Made by a program: the position numbers and the translations under genes. DNA of 64,000 nt from positions 62,001 through 126,000 of the forward strand of contig JAQWRV010000011.1 in NCBI GenBank assembly GCA_029243545.1, read 5' to 3'. The notes under the pieces are model-generated. The model was not told the DNA's origin. It searched no databases and worked only from the letters and a program-made list of their open reading frames with translations. Of the stretch, positions 37,179 through 46,146 are shown piece by piece. This DNA is from Rhodospirillaceae bacterium (lineage in GTDB: Bacteria > Pseudomonadota > Alphaproteobacteria > Rhodospirillales > Rhodospirillaceae). Within the stretch, counting starts at the first letter, position 1; every line of letters starts with the position of its first letter.

Positions 37179-38159
37179 CTAGAGGGGCAGGACGCGGTCT
37201 GGTGGCCGGTGACCGTCGGCGAAAGTCTTAATGTTAATGATGACCTTCTCCCCCATGGCAATGCGGCCCTCGATGGTGGCAGATCCCATGTGCGGCAGCA
37301 GCGTTACCGTATCCATAGCCAGTAGTTTTGGGTTTACGGCGGGCTCATGTTCGAACACATCCAGGCCTGCACCCGCCAAATTCCGCTGTTGCAGCATCTT
37401 AGTCAAGGCGTTTTCATCAACGATCTCACCCCTGGCGACGTTGACGAGGTATGCATCTGCTTTCATGAGCTTCAGCCGCCGTTCCGAGAGCAGATGAAAT
37501 GTCGCTGGTGTGTGCGGGCAATGAATGGAAATGACATCCATGCGCGCCAGCATTTGATCCAGGCTTTCCCAGTAGGTCGCTTCGACCTCTTGCTCGATCT
37601 CAGGCATCAACTGGCGGCGGCTGTGATAGTGAATAGCCATCCCAAAGCCACGGGCGCGTTTTGCCACCGCGAGACCAATCCGTCCCATGCCGATGATGCC
37701 CAGGCGTTTTCCGGACATGCGACGCCCCAGCATGTGCGTTGGACTCCATCCGGTGAAGCGGCCGTCTTGAATCATACGGGCGCCTTCGGCAAGCCGCCGC
37801 GGCACGGCGACGATGAGCGCCATCGCCATATCGGCCGTATCTTCCGTCAGCACATCAGGTGTGTTGGTGACCACAATGCCAGCATCCTGAGCTGCAGCAA
37901 CGTCGATGTTGTCCGTGCCATTGCCGAAGCTGGCAATGAGTTTGGCAGTAAGACCCGGCGAGGATAAAACATCCGCATCCAGATTGTCGGTCAGCGTAGG
38001 GACCAGCACGTCACAGGATTGCAGCGCCGCGACGAGGGCATCGCGGTCAAAGGGTGTGTCGTCTGCATTGAGACGCACATCGAACAGTTCCATCATCCGT
38101 GTTTCGACAACACTTGGTAGCTTGCGTGTCACTACAACGGACGGTTTTGTGAGAGTCAT
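37179..38159 (-). CDS. D-isomer 2-hydroxyacid dehydrogenase (glyoxylate/hydroxypyruvate reductase type)
   Basis: 326 residues from an ATG with GGGAGA ahead; the longer frame adds a basic stretch that looks non-coding. NAD site KRLGIIGMGRIGLAVAKRA; catalytic Arg in VNVARGEIVDE, Glu in GLDVFEHEPAVN and His in LLPHMGSAT. NAD(P) specificity is uncertain. Probably reduces glyoxylate or a similar 2-oxoacid. It ends 14 bases before the pabB start, so may be first gene of that operon. Confidence 0.92.
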   Translation of the reverse strand: MTLTKPSVVVTRKLPSVVETRMMELFDVRLNADDTPFDRDALVAALQSCDVLVPTLTDNLDADVLSSPGLTAKLIASFGNGTDNIDVAAAQDAGIVVTNTPDVLTEDTADMAMALIVAVPRRLAEGARMIQDGRFTGWSPTHMLGRRMSGKRLGIIGMGRIGLAVAKRARGFGMAIHYHSRRQLMPEIEQEVEATYWESLDQMLARMDVISIHCPHTPATFHLLSERRLKLMKADAYLVNVARGEIVDENALTKMLQQRNLAGAGLDVFEHEPAVNPKLLAMDTVTLLPHMGSATIEGRIAMGEKVIINIKTFADGHRPPDRVLPL

Positions 38160-38280
38160 CCGGGTCTCCCGGCGGAATGAAGGCCTCCGTCTACCAGCCG
38201 TTTCCAGCCTTGTCCAGAAGCCAGGACGCCGCCGTCTCCAGCGTTGCCAAATTGATGATTTACGGGCATGACAGAGTAGC

Positions 38281-38862
38281 ATGAAAAGGTGGCCAACAAA
38301 CCTGACGCGGAAAACCGTAACCTTTGTTCTGTCGTTCGCCGCTATTATAGCAATGGCTGACGGACTGTCGGGTGCGCGACCGTTTGGGGCCCAAATCCTT
38401 CACCATGCGCAAGCGCAAGATGCTGCCCAAACCGGCCGGGTGTCCTCGTTGCCAATCCCCCGTTTTGTCTCCCTAAGGACCGATCCAGTGAACCTCCGCT
38501 CCGGCCCGGGTGTGCGTTATCCGGTGTCTTGGGTGTACCAGAGACGGTATCTGCCCGTCGAAATCACAGACGAATTTGATACCTGGCGGCGTATCAGAGA
38601 TGTCGATGGCGCCGAAGGATGGGTTCACCAGAGTATGCTGTCAGGCCAGAGAACAGGCCTCGTTTCGGCGGATACGTCGCCTCTTTATAAGGGTTCGACA
38701 CCCTCAAGCGCAGTCATTGCGCAGGTTTCATCTGGTGTAGTGATCACGGTCGACCGGTGTCCCGCGCAAACCGAGTTTTGCTTGGTTGAGGCCGGCAGTC
38801 ATAAGGGATGGTTACGCCGTGGTCTCTTCTGGGGGCTCTACGCTGAAGAGTTCATCGATTAA
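38281..38862 (+). CDS. Exported bacterial SH3-domain protein
   Basis: 193 residues. A twin-basic start and hydrophobic VTFVLSFAAIIAMADG suggest export. Two SH3b-like modules: FVSLRTDPVNLRSGPGVRYP to EGWVHQSML and a weaker second one ending GWLRRGLFWGLYAEE. Such proteins bind peptidoglycan stem peptides or act as envelope adaptors; no enzyme domain is attached. Divergent from the dehydrogenase gene. Confidence 0.88.
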   Translation: MKRWPTNLTRKTVTFVLSFAAIIAMADGLSGARPFGAQILHHAQAQDAAQTGRVSSLPIPRFVSLRTDPVNLRSGPGVRYPVSWVYQRRYLPVEITDEFDTWRRIRDVDGAEGWVHQSMLSGQRTGLVSADTSPLYKGSTPSSAVIAQVSSGVVITVDRCPAQTEFCLVEAGSHKGWLRRGLFWGLYAEEFID

Positions 38863-38866
38863 TCGC

Positions 38867-39460
38867 TTAGTCGAGATCACCGGCAAGTTCTAATCTTACA
38901 TCTTCCTGCACCACAGCGGCATGGCGATAGTTCTTATGCTCAATACCCAGTGTCGCTTGGGCGTTACCGCTCTTGAAGGCATCGGCCTGCTCGTCGGTGA
39001 AAGGAAAATGGATAAAATGAACGGCTGACGTTTTGCCGTCGTCTGTGGTCCGGTCAATATCATCTTCGGGCACGCCGGCAATGGGATGCTCGCCGACGGT
39101 CAGCACAATCGAATCTTCAACATGACCGAGTGTTGCCAGGGTGCGCCGTCGCCGGCCTTCGTCTTCAATTTCAATCAGCATGGTTGCGACCAATTCACGG
39201 CCTTGCGGAATGAGCGGATTATAGGCTTCCAGCTCGTCAGCAATTTGCGCGTCGCCGCCTTTCTCGATGTAGAGCATTTCCTGAACTTGCGCCCACATGG
39301 TGTCGTAGTTCTCGAAATGAAACGTGACGTGCGGGCCCACATGCATACGCCGGTTAGCCTTTGTTTCGATCAAAGACTTGCGGTGAGCGCGGCGGATCTT
39401 GCCGTACTCGCCCAGCGGCATGAGGTCTTCAGCAATGAGGGCGCGTTTCGCGTTTTTCAT
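38867..39460 (-). CDS. DUF3501 protein
   Basis: 197 residues from an internal ATG (MKNAKRALIAEDLMPLGEYG). Conserved HVTFHFENYDTMWAQVQEML and NPLIPQGRELVATMLIEIED are the family core. Function unknown, but the gene nearly always travels with rubrerythrin and the HdrD-like Fe-S protein, as here, so a part in peroxide or iron-sulfur chemistry is likely. It starts 7 bases after the Fe-S protein gene ends. Confidence 0.9.
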   Translation of the reverse strand: MKNAKRALIAEDLMPLGEYGKIRRAHRKSLIETKANRRMHVGPHVTFHFENYDTMWAQVQEMLYIEKGGDAQIADELEAYNPLIPQGRELVATMLIEIEDEGRRRRTLATLGHVEDSIVLTVGEHPIAGVPEDDIDRTTDDGKTSAVHFIHFPFTDEQADAFKSGNAQATLGIEHKNYRHAAVVQEDVRLELAGDLD

Positions 39461-39467
39461 ATCACCT

Positions 39468-40802
39468 CTAAAACCCGTAGGCCTTGGCCAGCAGTTGAAT
39501 GGGGTGCGCCGACTGGTCGACCTTTGGTGCGTCGTCACCCAGGTTTTCCATGCCTTGAATAATATGTTTGCCGGCTAGTGGGCACTCGGAACACACATGA
39601 GCTGGTTTGGCGTCAGCCAGCTTACGCACGGTTTGCCGCGCAAATTTTGTCGCGACGTGAAAATTCTCTTTTTTGATGCCCCACGATCCGCCGTGCCCTG
39701 AGCATCGTTCAATGACGGTCACCTTGGCGTCGGGAATAGCCCGCAACATCTCAGCGCCTTTCGGGCCCATGTTTTGCGCCCGTGCATGACAGGCGAGATG
39801 GAGGGCTATAGGCCCGTTGACCGGATTCAATCCGTCGGCCAAACCTTCGTTATCAGAGATGCCCATCACATATTCGGAAATATCAAAAACAGATTTTGCC
39901 AGACGCTCGACATCTTCGTCGTCGGGTAGGATCAGCGGCCATTCAAACTTCATCATCAGCGCACAGGACGGCACCAAGGCAACGATATCGATACCGTCGT
40001 CCATATAGGGTTTGAGCGTTTGTGCTGTTGCTTTGGCTTTTTCTGCAACACGGGGAATATCGCCTTGTTCCAACTGGGGCATGCCGCAGCAGTCGGGGTA
40101 GACAACCTCGGTTTCCACACCGTTGTGCGCCAGGACATTCAAGGCCGCGGTGCCGATGTCGGGATTGTTGTAATTGGCAAAACATGTGGCGAAGAGGGCG
40201 GCTTTGCGTCCATGTGCCGGCGCGTGGGTATTGACTGCGGGTGCGTTTGTCTTTGCCCGTGCGACAAATGTCTTGCGATGAAACTTTGGTAAATCAACAT
40301 CCTTATGCACACCGGCGACGGCTTCTAGGACCGGCCGTGTCAGCACATTGCCGCGCTTGGACCCCCAGTTCGCCAATCCGGCAATTGAACCAGCCATTGC
40401 ACCATTACGGTCCGTTTCCGTGAGTTGCTTATCGAAGAACGGTATGCCGTTGTTGGCTTTTTCATAGGCACGGTAGCGCAGCATGAGATGTGGAAAGTCG
40501 ATGTTGAATTCGTGTGGTGGAACGTAAGGGCACTTGGTCAGGAAGCACATATCGCAGAGCGTGCAGGCATCGACCACAGACTTGAATGCGGCGCTATCGA
40601 CCCCTCCAACTTCATCTTCTTGTTCATCGACGAGATCAAACAGACGCGGAAAGGAGTCACACAGATTGAAACACCGCCGGCACCCATGACAGATATCGAA
40701 TTGTCGGCGCATCTCAGCGTCCAACTTGTCTGCATCGAGAAAGTCAGGGTTCTGCCAATCAATAGGGTGACGGGTCGGGGCGTCCAGACTGCCTTCACGC
40801 AT
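39468..40802 (-). CDS. Heterodisulfide-reductase-like Fe-S protein (GlpC/HdrD type)
   Basis: 444 residues. Two [4Fe-4S] ligand sets at the N-terminus: CHGCRRCFNLCDSFP and CTLCDMCFLTKCP. Two CCG-type domains follow, with ACHARAQNMGPKG, CSGHGG and CSECPLAGKHI; the first is partly seen as VYPDCCGMPQLEQGD. It should carry electrons in the cytoplasm, probably to or from the rubrerythrin encoded just upstream, forming a peroxide-reducing set with DUF3501. Confidence 0.93.
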   Translation of the reverse strand: MREGSLDAPTRHPIDWQNPDFLDADKLDAEMRRQFDICHGCRRCFNLCDSFPRLFDLVDEQEDEVGGVDSAAFKSVVDACTLCDMCFLTKCPYVPPHEFNIDFPHLMLRYRAYEKANNGIPFFDKQLTETDRNGAMAGSIAGLANWGSKRGNVLTRPVLEAVAGVHKDVDLPKFHRKTFVARAKTNAPAVNTHAPAHGRKAALFATCFANYNNPDIGTAALNVLAHNGVETEVVYPDCCGMPQLEQGDIPRVAEKAKATAQTLKPYMDDGIDIVALVPSCALMMKFEWPLILPDDEDVERLAKSVFDISEYVMGISDNEGLADGLNPVNGPIALHLACHARAQNMGPKGAEMLRAIPDAKVTVIERCSGHGGSWGIKKENFHVATKFARQTVRKLADAKPAHVCSECPLAGKHIIQGMENLGDDAPKVDQSAHPIQLLAKAYGF

Positions 40803-40839
40803 GGCTGAGACTCACACTCTGTCAAAAAAGGAAACGGTG

Positions 40840-40865
40840 GGTCCGGCCGATTGATCGGCCGGACC
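40840..40865 (-). terminator. Strong hairpin between rubrerythrin and Fe-S protein genes
   Basis: GGTCCGGCCGAT and ATCGGCCGGACC pair perfectly over 12 bp with a 2-base turn. On the minus strand a run of six T follows, but only 10 bases after the stem. It may attenuate or process the operon transcript so that rubrerythrin is made in excess. Confidence 0.65.
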
Positions 40866-40894
40866 GCAGGTTCTGGTCTCAGGTTTTCCTAAGT

Positions 40895-41317
40895 TCAGGT
40901 CTCAAGAGTATCGAGTGCTTTTTGGAACCGTCCGGCGTGAGACTTCTCTGCCTTGGCGAGGGTTTCAAACCAGTCGGCAATTTCGTCGAAGCCTTCTTCG
41001 CGTGCCGTCTTGGCCATGCCCGGGTACATATCTGTGTACTCATGGGTTTCTCCAGCAACGGCGGACTTAAGGTTGGCGCTGCTGTCGCCAATAGGCTCGC
41101 CGGTCGCGGGATCGCCAACAGGCTCAAGATATTCAAGGTGACCGAAGGCGTGGCCCGTTTCCCCTTCCGCTGTCGAGCGGAATAGAGCGGATACTTCATT
41201 TTGGCCTTCGACATCGGCTTTTTGAGCGAAGTAGAGGTAGCGGCGGTTGGCCTGGCTTTCGCCTGCGAACGCGGCCTTCAAGCTTTCTTCTGTTTTGCTG
41301 CCTTTGAGATTTGCCAT
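40895..41317 (-). CDS. Rubrerythrin (di-iron, no rubredoxin domain)
   Basis: 140 residues from the ATG of [20 protein letters not shown]. The ferritin-like iron ligands are seen in [43 protein letters not shown] and [16 protein letters not shown]. The C-terminal rubredoxin module of classical rubrerythrin is missing, so electrons must come from a partner, likely the Fe-S protein downstream. It reduces hydrogen peroxide. An ICE-like palindrome lies 116 bases upstream of the start. Confidence 0.95.
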   Translation of the reverse strand: MANLKGSKTEESLKAAFAGESQANRRYLYFAQKADVEGQNEVSALFRSTAEGETGHAFGHLEYLEPVGDPATGEPIGDSSANLKSAVAGETHEYTDMYPGMAKTAREEGFDEIADWFETLAKAEKSHAGRFQKALDTLET

Positions 41318-41433
41318 GTGTCCCTCCTGGACTTTTATTGCATTAAACATGTGGGCGCGCGCGGCGTGCATATGACGTACGAATTACCGCTAACAGTCTG
41401 TTTTAAGCAGGCGCTATGCGGGAGTCAAGCAGT

Positions 41434-41448
41434 TTAGAATTATTCTAA
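41434..41448. promoter_or_regulatory. ICE-like Irr operator upstream of rubrerythrin
   Basis: TTAGAATTATTCTAA is a perfect palindrome around one base and matches the iron-control-element pattern TTTAGAA-N-TTCTAA recognised by Irr in alphaproteobacteria. It sits between the irr stop and the rubrerythrin start, in the promoter area of the latter. A weaker copy (TTTAAATCATTCTAA) lies at about 41950-41964, just before irr. Confidence 0.75.
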
Positions 41449-41479
41449 TGTTAGGAGAGGGCGGAAAAGAGGCCGCGGA

Positions 41480-41947
41480 TTAACCGTCTACGCGGATAAC
41501 GACGTCGACGCGTGAGATCTTCAAACCACCAGGTGTTTTTGGCAGGCGGGTTAAACGAATTTGGCTTTGGTCGATGTCTTCTAACGTGCCCGATTTCTCA
41601 AAGTAGAAGTGGTGATGTTCTTCTACGTTTGTATCGAAATAGGACCGGGACGAATCAATTGAAATCTCGCGCAATATACCCTTACTCGTAAAGGTATGAA
41701 GGGCGTTGTAAACCGTCGCCAAGGACACTTTGACACCGCTCTCAAGGGCTTCTGAATATAGCGATTCAGCTGTGACGTGACGGTCGCCTTGGTCAAACAG
41801 TAATGCTGCAAGTGCCATGCGCTGCCGGGTTGGCCTGAGCCCAGCCTCACGCAAATAGGCGGTCAGCCGATCCTGTCTGGAGCCAGATCGCGTAAGCTGC
41901 TGCCTGTGTTTTTTGGAAGAAGGCGCCATGGCCGTATCATCATCCAA
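41480..41947 (-). CDS. irr: Irr-type Fur-family regulator
   Basis: 155 residues. DNA-binding helix region LREAGLRPTRQRMALAALLF and VSLATVYNALHTFTSKGILR; dimer/metal region with EEHHHFYFEKSGTLEDID, the HHH pattern typical of Irr rather than Fur. The haem-regulatory motif of Bradyrhizobium Irr is not present. It represses or activates iron and haem genes when iron is short. It lies upstream of and on the same strand as the rubrerythrin operon; palindromes fit control of both. Confidence 0.9.
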   Translation of the reverse strand: MDDDTAMAPSSKKHRQQLTRSGSRQDRLTAYLREAGLRPTRQRMALAALLFDQGDRHVTAESLYSEALESGVKVSLATVYNALHTFTSKGILREISIDSSRSYFDTNVEEHHHFYFEKSGTLEDIDQSQIRLTRLPKTPGGLKISRVDVVIRVDG

Positions 41948-42290
41948 TCTATTGCACTTTTAAATCATTCTAACAAAGGGCGAAGCGATAACGAAGGATA
42001 AATTCTCGGTTGGGTGTGAGGCCTCCACAGCTAAAGAGTGCTGCTAAAGAAAGGGCGACGGACCAGCAGCGTGGTCGAGGACGGGGGAGGGGAAAAGGCT
42101 CACACCGCCGGTCCGTCTAACGGGGTAACAGTCTTAAGCTTCATATCACTCTGGAAATGTGTCGAATTTCGGGCTTACGCCTAACATGACTGTCATGTTG
42201 ACCTCAGCGCTTCCCGTCGGGCCGCATTCTGGGACGGTTCTTTCTGCCTATACCTTGCCCCCTCAGCCGCTTCGGGTGTAAGTCCAAGTC
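41948..42290. other. Structured intergenic region between irr and a membrane-protein gene
   Basis: 343 bases with no gene. Two 8-bp complementary pairs are seen: GGTGTGAG at 42013 with CTCACACC at 42099, and GACGGACC at 42057 with GGTCCGTC at 42110. They interleave, so would give a pseudoknot or two exclusive folds. A 17-bp palindrome follows (separate entry). A small RNA or leader element is possible. Confidence 0.35.
42183..42199. promoter_or_regulatory. 17-bp palindrome, operator-like
   Basis: AACATGAC-T-GTCATGTT is a perfect 8-1-8 inverted repeat, 92 bases before the start of the small membrane protein gene. The spacing and symmetry suit a dimeric regulator; which one is unknown. Confidence 0.5.
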
Positions 42291-42635
42291 ATGTCTGGTT
42301 CTCCTACATCTCCTTCTCCCTTTTCGAAGTCTGCGTATCTCAAGCGTCTTGTGATAGGCGGAGCTGCGGCGGTGGTCATAACGTTTGCCATCGGTATCCT
42401 CGTGATGTGGATGAGCGGATTTGTCATTGATGATGAGCCAAGTAGAGCGTCTCTAACGCCGTGCCTATTTGGCGAGCAAAAAAGCGCACCTCTTGAAAAC
42501 CCGTTTGCCAAACAACCTATCGCTTTAGATTGTATAGCTCCGGAGGACGCCAAGCCTCTCTTCGTGCAATGGTTTGACAGGATTTTGTCGCGCCGAACGC
42601 CTGTCCGCGGTGATGCCGGGGCGGTTGGAGGGTGA
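42291..42635 (+). CDS. Small single-span membrane protein, unknown
   Basis: 114 residues. One membrane helix, VIGGAAAVVITFAIGILVMW, then a periplasmic or cytoplasmic tail with two Cys (TPCLFGEQK and ALDCIAPED) that could pair. I recognise no family. It overlaps the MFS transporter gene by 4 bases, so the two are translated together and it may be an accessory subunit. Confidence 0.65.
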   Translation: MSGSPTSPSPFSKSAYLKRLVIGGAAAVVITFAIGILVMWMSGFVIDDEPSRASLTPCLFGEQKSAPLENPFAKQPIALDCIAPEDAKPLFVQWFDRILSRRTPVRGDAGAVGG

Positions 42636-43867
42636 CACAGCAGTCTGCACCATCTGACAACACGGCAACTCTAGCTCACGAAGCCGCACGTGCCCGGCGT
42701 TCGGTCACGGTTCTCGCTTTTAGTCAGGCGTTGTCCATGACGGGCGCCAGCATCGTTATGTTGGTAACGGCCCTTGCCGGCGCGTATCTTGCAGAAGATG
42801 ACCGTCTGGCCACGCTGCCACTGGCGATGCAATTCGTTGCCACAATGGCAGCAACGTTCCCCGCTGCGCTATGGATGAAGCGGGTTGGCCGGCGGGTCGG
42901 ATTTACGGTTGGTCAATGCATCGGAGTTTGCGGTGGGTTCGTCAGCTGTTTTGCGCTTCTCGAAGGGCGCTTTGACTTTCTGGTGGCGGGCGCCATGCTT
43001 TTGGGCGTGCATAACGCGTTTTGGGGGTATTACCGCTTTGCAGCAGCTGACGCGGCCTTGCCCGAGAAGAGAGCCAAAGCAATATCGTTGGTTATGGCCG
43101 GTGGTCTCTTGTCTGCAGTAGCTGGGCCTGAACTCTCGAAAGCGACACGTGATATCTTTTCACCAATTACGTTCGCTGGCTGTTACGCCATGATAGCCGT
43201 AATCGCTTTGTTTACCGCCGTTCTTATTCAGGCTGCGGCACTAAAAAAACCAGCCTCTCCAAGTCAGCGTCACGATCCCAACGCCCGACCTTTGCTAGAG
43301 ATTATGCGCCAACCAAAGTTCGTCGTTGCTGCTGTCTCTGCCATGGTGGGTTACGGCGTCATGATCCTCGTCATGAGTGCTACGCCTCTGTCTATGGTCG
43401 ACTGCGGTTTTGCGTTTGAGGACGCAGCGTTTGTTATTCAGTGGCATGCCTTGGCCATGTTCGGGCCAAGTTTTTTCACGGGCGCACTGATCAAAAAATT
43501 TGGTGCATTGCCCATGATTGCCGCCGGCGTTGTTCTCAATACCGTCTGTATGATTTCAAACCTGTCTGGCGTTGAATTGATGAATTTTTGGCTGGGTCTA
43601 ACGACGCTAGGGCTGGGATGGAATTTCATGTTTATTGGCGGCACGACATTGCTGACCGACGTGTACCGCCCGGGCGAGAAAGAAAAAACTCAAGCCGCTA
43701 ATGACTTTCTCGTCTTCGCGACCATTTCCGTCGCGACGTTTTCATCAGGTGCACTTCAAAACAGCTTTGGCTGGGGTGCCGTCAATGGCGCAATGGTAGT
43801 TCCGCTCATTGCTGCCACTTTGGTGGTAACCTGGCTGTCAAAATTAAACAAACGGGCTGCGGCCTAA
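42632..43867 (+). CDS. Major facilitator superfamily transporter
   Basis: 411 residues from a GTG start with twelve membrane helices. The loop 2-3 motif reads WMKRVGRRVGFTVGQ. Helix 4 region LLGVHNAFWGYYRFAAADAA and the helix 7-8 FVVAAVSAMVGYGVMILVMS resemble the YcaD/NNP-like small MFS proteins. Substrate unknown. Coupled to the small membrane protein upstream. Confidence 0.88.
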   Translation: MTQQSAPSDNTATLAHEAARARRSVTVLAFSQALSMTGASIVMLVTALAGAYLAEDDRLATLPLAMQFVATMAATFPAALWMKRVGRRVGFTVGQCIGVCGGFVSCFALLEGRFDFLVAGAMLLGVHNAFWGYYRFAAADAALPEKRAKAISLVMAGGLLSAVAGPELSKATRDIFSPITFAGCYAMIAVIALFTAVLIQAAALKKPASPSQRHDPNARPLLEIMRQPKFVVAAVSAMVGYGVMILVMSATPLSMVDCGFAFEDAAFVIQWHALAMFGPSFFTGALIKKFGALPMIAAGVVLNTVCMISNLSGVELMNFWLGLTTLGLGWNFMFIGGTTLLTDVYRPGEKEKTQAANDFLVFATISVATFSSGALQNSFGWGAVNGAMVVPLIAATLVVTWLSKLNKRAAA

Positions 43868-43890
43868 CGGACGCTACCGTGACTGTGCAA

Positions 43891-44424
43891 TCAGTTTGGT
43901 TCGTGGGGCTCGTCGGACGGACCTTCTGGAACCGCGTCACCGATTATTTCCACCTGAGTCGCCATCTTCCCCTTGGCTCCATCTTGGACATGCATGCGTA
44001 CGTGCTGGCCTGATTCAAGACGGGCAAGATTGGAACGTTGTAACGCGCCGATACCAATGAAGATGTCGTAATCACCGCCGATGGGCACACCGAAGCCATA
44101 TCCTTTGTCGGCGGCAAAGAATTTTATCTCGCCTTCGAGAACGCTTTCATCACCTTCTGGCACATAATCAACGACAGTAGAATTGTCGACAGTCTCGATG
44201 GCTGTAACTTGCGGTCCCTTGGGGCCGTCGGTGAGACCGCAGATTATAGTGGCTCCTTGCCGCAACGTTCTCAGTCCCGCCTTGTGTACAACAGAGACGT
44301 GGAGAAATGCATCCGGGGTTCCGTCAGCCGGAGCAACAAAACCAAAGCCTTTAGCCGGATTGAACCACTTGACTTTGGCGGTCACACTTGGTCCGTCGGA
44401 CCCAGCCTGGGGAGAGAATTCCAT
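43891..44424 (-). CDS. Double cold-shock-domain protein
   Basis: 177 residues from the second ATG. The first cold-shock domain has RNP1/RNP2 intact (AKVKWFNPAKGFGFVAP; DAFLHVSVV). The second is degenerate (GEIKFFAADKGYGFGVP; YDIFIGIGAL) with fewer aromatic residues. Two-domain CspD-type proteins are usual in alphaproteobacteria. Binds single-stranded nucleic acid. Confidence 0.93.
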   Translation of the reverse strand: MEFSPQAGSDGPSVTAKVKWFNPAKGFGFVAPADGTPDAFLHVSVVHKAGLRTLRQGATIICGLTDGPKGPQVTAIETVDNSTVVDYVPEGDESVLEGEIKFFAADKGYGFGVPIGGDYDIFIGIGALQRSNLARLESGQHVRMHVQDGAKGKMATQVEIIGDAVPEGPSDEPHEPN

Positions 44425-44649
44425 AACCACAAGTACCTTTAATAGAACCTGGGCCGAACATTCACTCTATCCCAAAATAAGGCAGCCGCCAATTCGGCCA
44501 TTTTAATATCGATACATTTCAATCACTTAAGATTTACCCCAGCTGGGTTTGTTGCGATGCAATATGTCCCAAAAACTGCCGACTCCAGCCTTGTGCCGCT
44601 CCGGTATCGTAAGGAAAACTATATGAATGTCGCTCCTTAGGTGTAAACG

Positions 44650-46146
44650 CTAGGTGAGCCGTACTCTTCGGATGTCTGTACGCCACCGCGCCAGGTGTGC
44701 GTCTCGCCAGTCTTTTGTTTGTGCAGGCTCAAACGTGCGTTCTATTCGCCGGATGCCCGCCATCGCCTCGCGTGACTCGTAGGCGCCGTGTGCCAAGCCT
44801 GCCAGCAGCGCAGCCCCTTGCACTGTTGTTTCCAAATAGGATGGACGCTCGACCGGGATGCCGGTGATGTCTGATAGGTGTTGCAACATCCATGCATTGG
44901 CCGCCATACCACCGTCGACGCGCAACACATCCAACGCTTGACCGGTGTCGGCCGTCATGGACTCCAGAAGATCGTTTGTTTGAAGACAAACAGCCTCCAA
45001 GCCTGCGCGAATAATATCTGCTTTTGATGTGTCCCGGGTAATTCCCAGGATCGCGCCGCGTGCGTTTGGATCCCAATGGGGCGCACCCAATCCAGTGAAC
45101 GCCGGTACAAAGGTGACGTTAGTGGATGCGGCGGATGCTGCTAGTGACGCAGTTTCGTCTGCGTCTTTCACAAGCCCAATTTCATCACGGAGCCACTGAA
45201 CCACTGTCCCTGCATTGAAGACACTACCTTCCAAGGCGTAGGTGGTTTGTTGATCAAGACGGCAGGCGACTGTAGTCAGCAATTGGTTTGTCGAGACCGT
45301 TGCAGTTGTGCCCGTATTGAGAAGGACAAATGCGCCCGTACCGAAGGTGCACTTGGCCATCCCTGTATCAAAACAATTCTGACCGGCCAGCGCCCCTTGC
45401 TGATCACCCACCAGCGCTGTAATCGGAATTTCAGCACCTAAAACATTGTGATCAGTCGACCCATAGGCATACGCGGTGTCGTAGACATTGGGTAAAACAC
45501 TTTTCGGAATGTTGAAGTGGGCAATCAATTCGTCATCCCAATCTTGCCTGTGGATATCGAAAATCATGGTGCGTGACGCATTGGTGGCGTCGGTCGCATG
45601 CACGCGGCCATTGGTAAGCCGCCATAACAAAAACGTATCCATGGTACCAAACGCCAGATCACCCCGTTCGGCCCGTGCCCTAATGTCTTTATCGCTTTCC
45701 AAAATCCATTGAATCTTAGTCGCTGAAAAATAGGAATCAGGAATCAATCCCGTTCGTTCCTGAATCACTTTCCCATAGCCTGATTCAATCAAGGATCGGC
45801 AGGTCGCTGCGCCTCGGCGGTCCTGCCAGACGATGGCGTTGCTGACCGGCTGGCTCGTTTTGCGATCCCACAGCACGGTGGTTTCTCTTTGGTTGGTGAT
45901 GCCGATGGCCGCAACACGGTCTGCCCCGCCGACGTGTTTAATGACCGCGTTCAATGTGGAGCATGCGGTGCGCCAAATGTCTTCTGGGTCGTGTTCCACC
46001 CACCCGTCATGTGGGTAGATCTGCTTAAAGGTCTCCTGGGCTGTTGCCACGGGTTCGCCATCGAGCTGAAACGCGACCGTTCGGGTCGACGTTGTACCCT
46101 GGTCGATTGACAGTATGTAGGGGCCGTTTATTGGCAATGAAGTCAT
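44650..46146 (-). CDS. glpK: Glycerol kinase
   Basis: 498 residues, full length. FGGY-family motifs: LSIDQGTTSTRTVAFQ, NAIVWQDRRGAATC, GDQQGALAGQNCF, AFTGLGAPHWDPNARGAIL and LRVDGGMAANAWMLQHLSDI. It phosphorylates glycerol to glycerol 3-phosphate. No GlpF or GlpD gene is adjacent; the gene overlaps the end of mobA by 4 bases, an unusual partner. Confidence 0.95.
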   Translation of the reverse strand: MTSLPINGPYILSIDQGTTSTRTVAFQLDGEPVATAQETFKQIYPHDGWVEHDPEDIWRTACSTLNAVIKHVGGADRVAAIGITNQRETTVLWDRKTSQPVSNAIVWQDRRGAATCRSLIESGYGKVIQERTGLIPDSYFSATKIQWILESDKDIRARAERGDLAFGTMDTFLLWRLTNGRVHATDATNASRTMIFDIHRQDWDDELIAHFNIPKSVLPNVYDTAYAYGSTDHNVLGAEIPITALVGDQQGALAGQNCFDTGMAKCTFGTGAFVLLNTGTTATVSTNQLLTTVACRLDQQTTYALEGSVFNAGTVVQWLRDEIGLVKDADETASLAASAASTNVTFVPAFTGLGAPHWDPNARGAILGITRDTSKADIIRAGLEAVCLQTNDLLESMTADTGQALDVLRVDGGMAANAWMLQHLSDITGIPVERPSYLETTVQGAALLAGLAHGAYESREAMAGIRRIERTFEPAQTKDWRDAHLARWRTDIRRVRLT

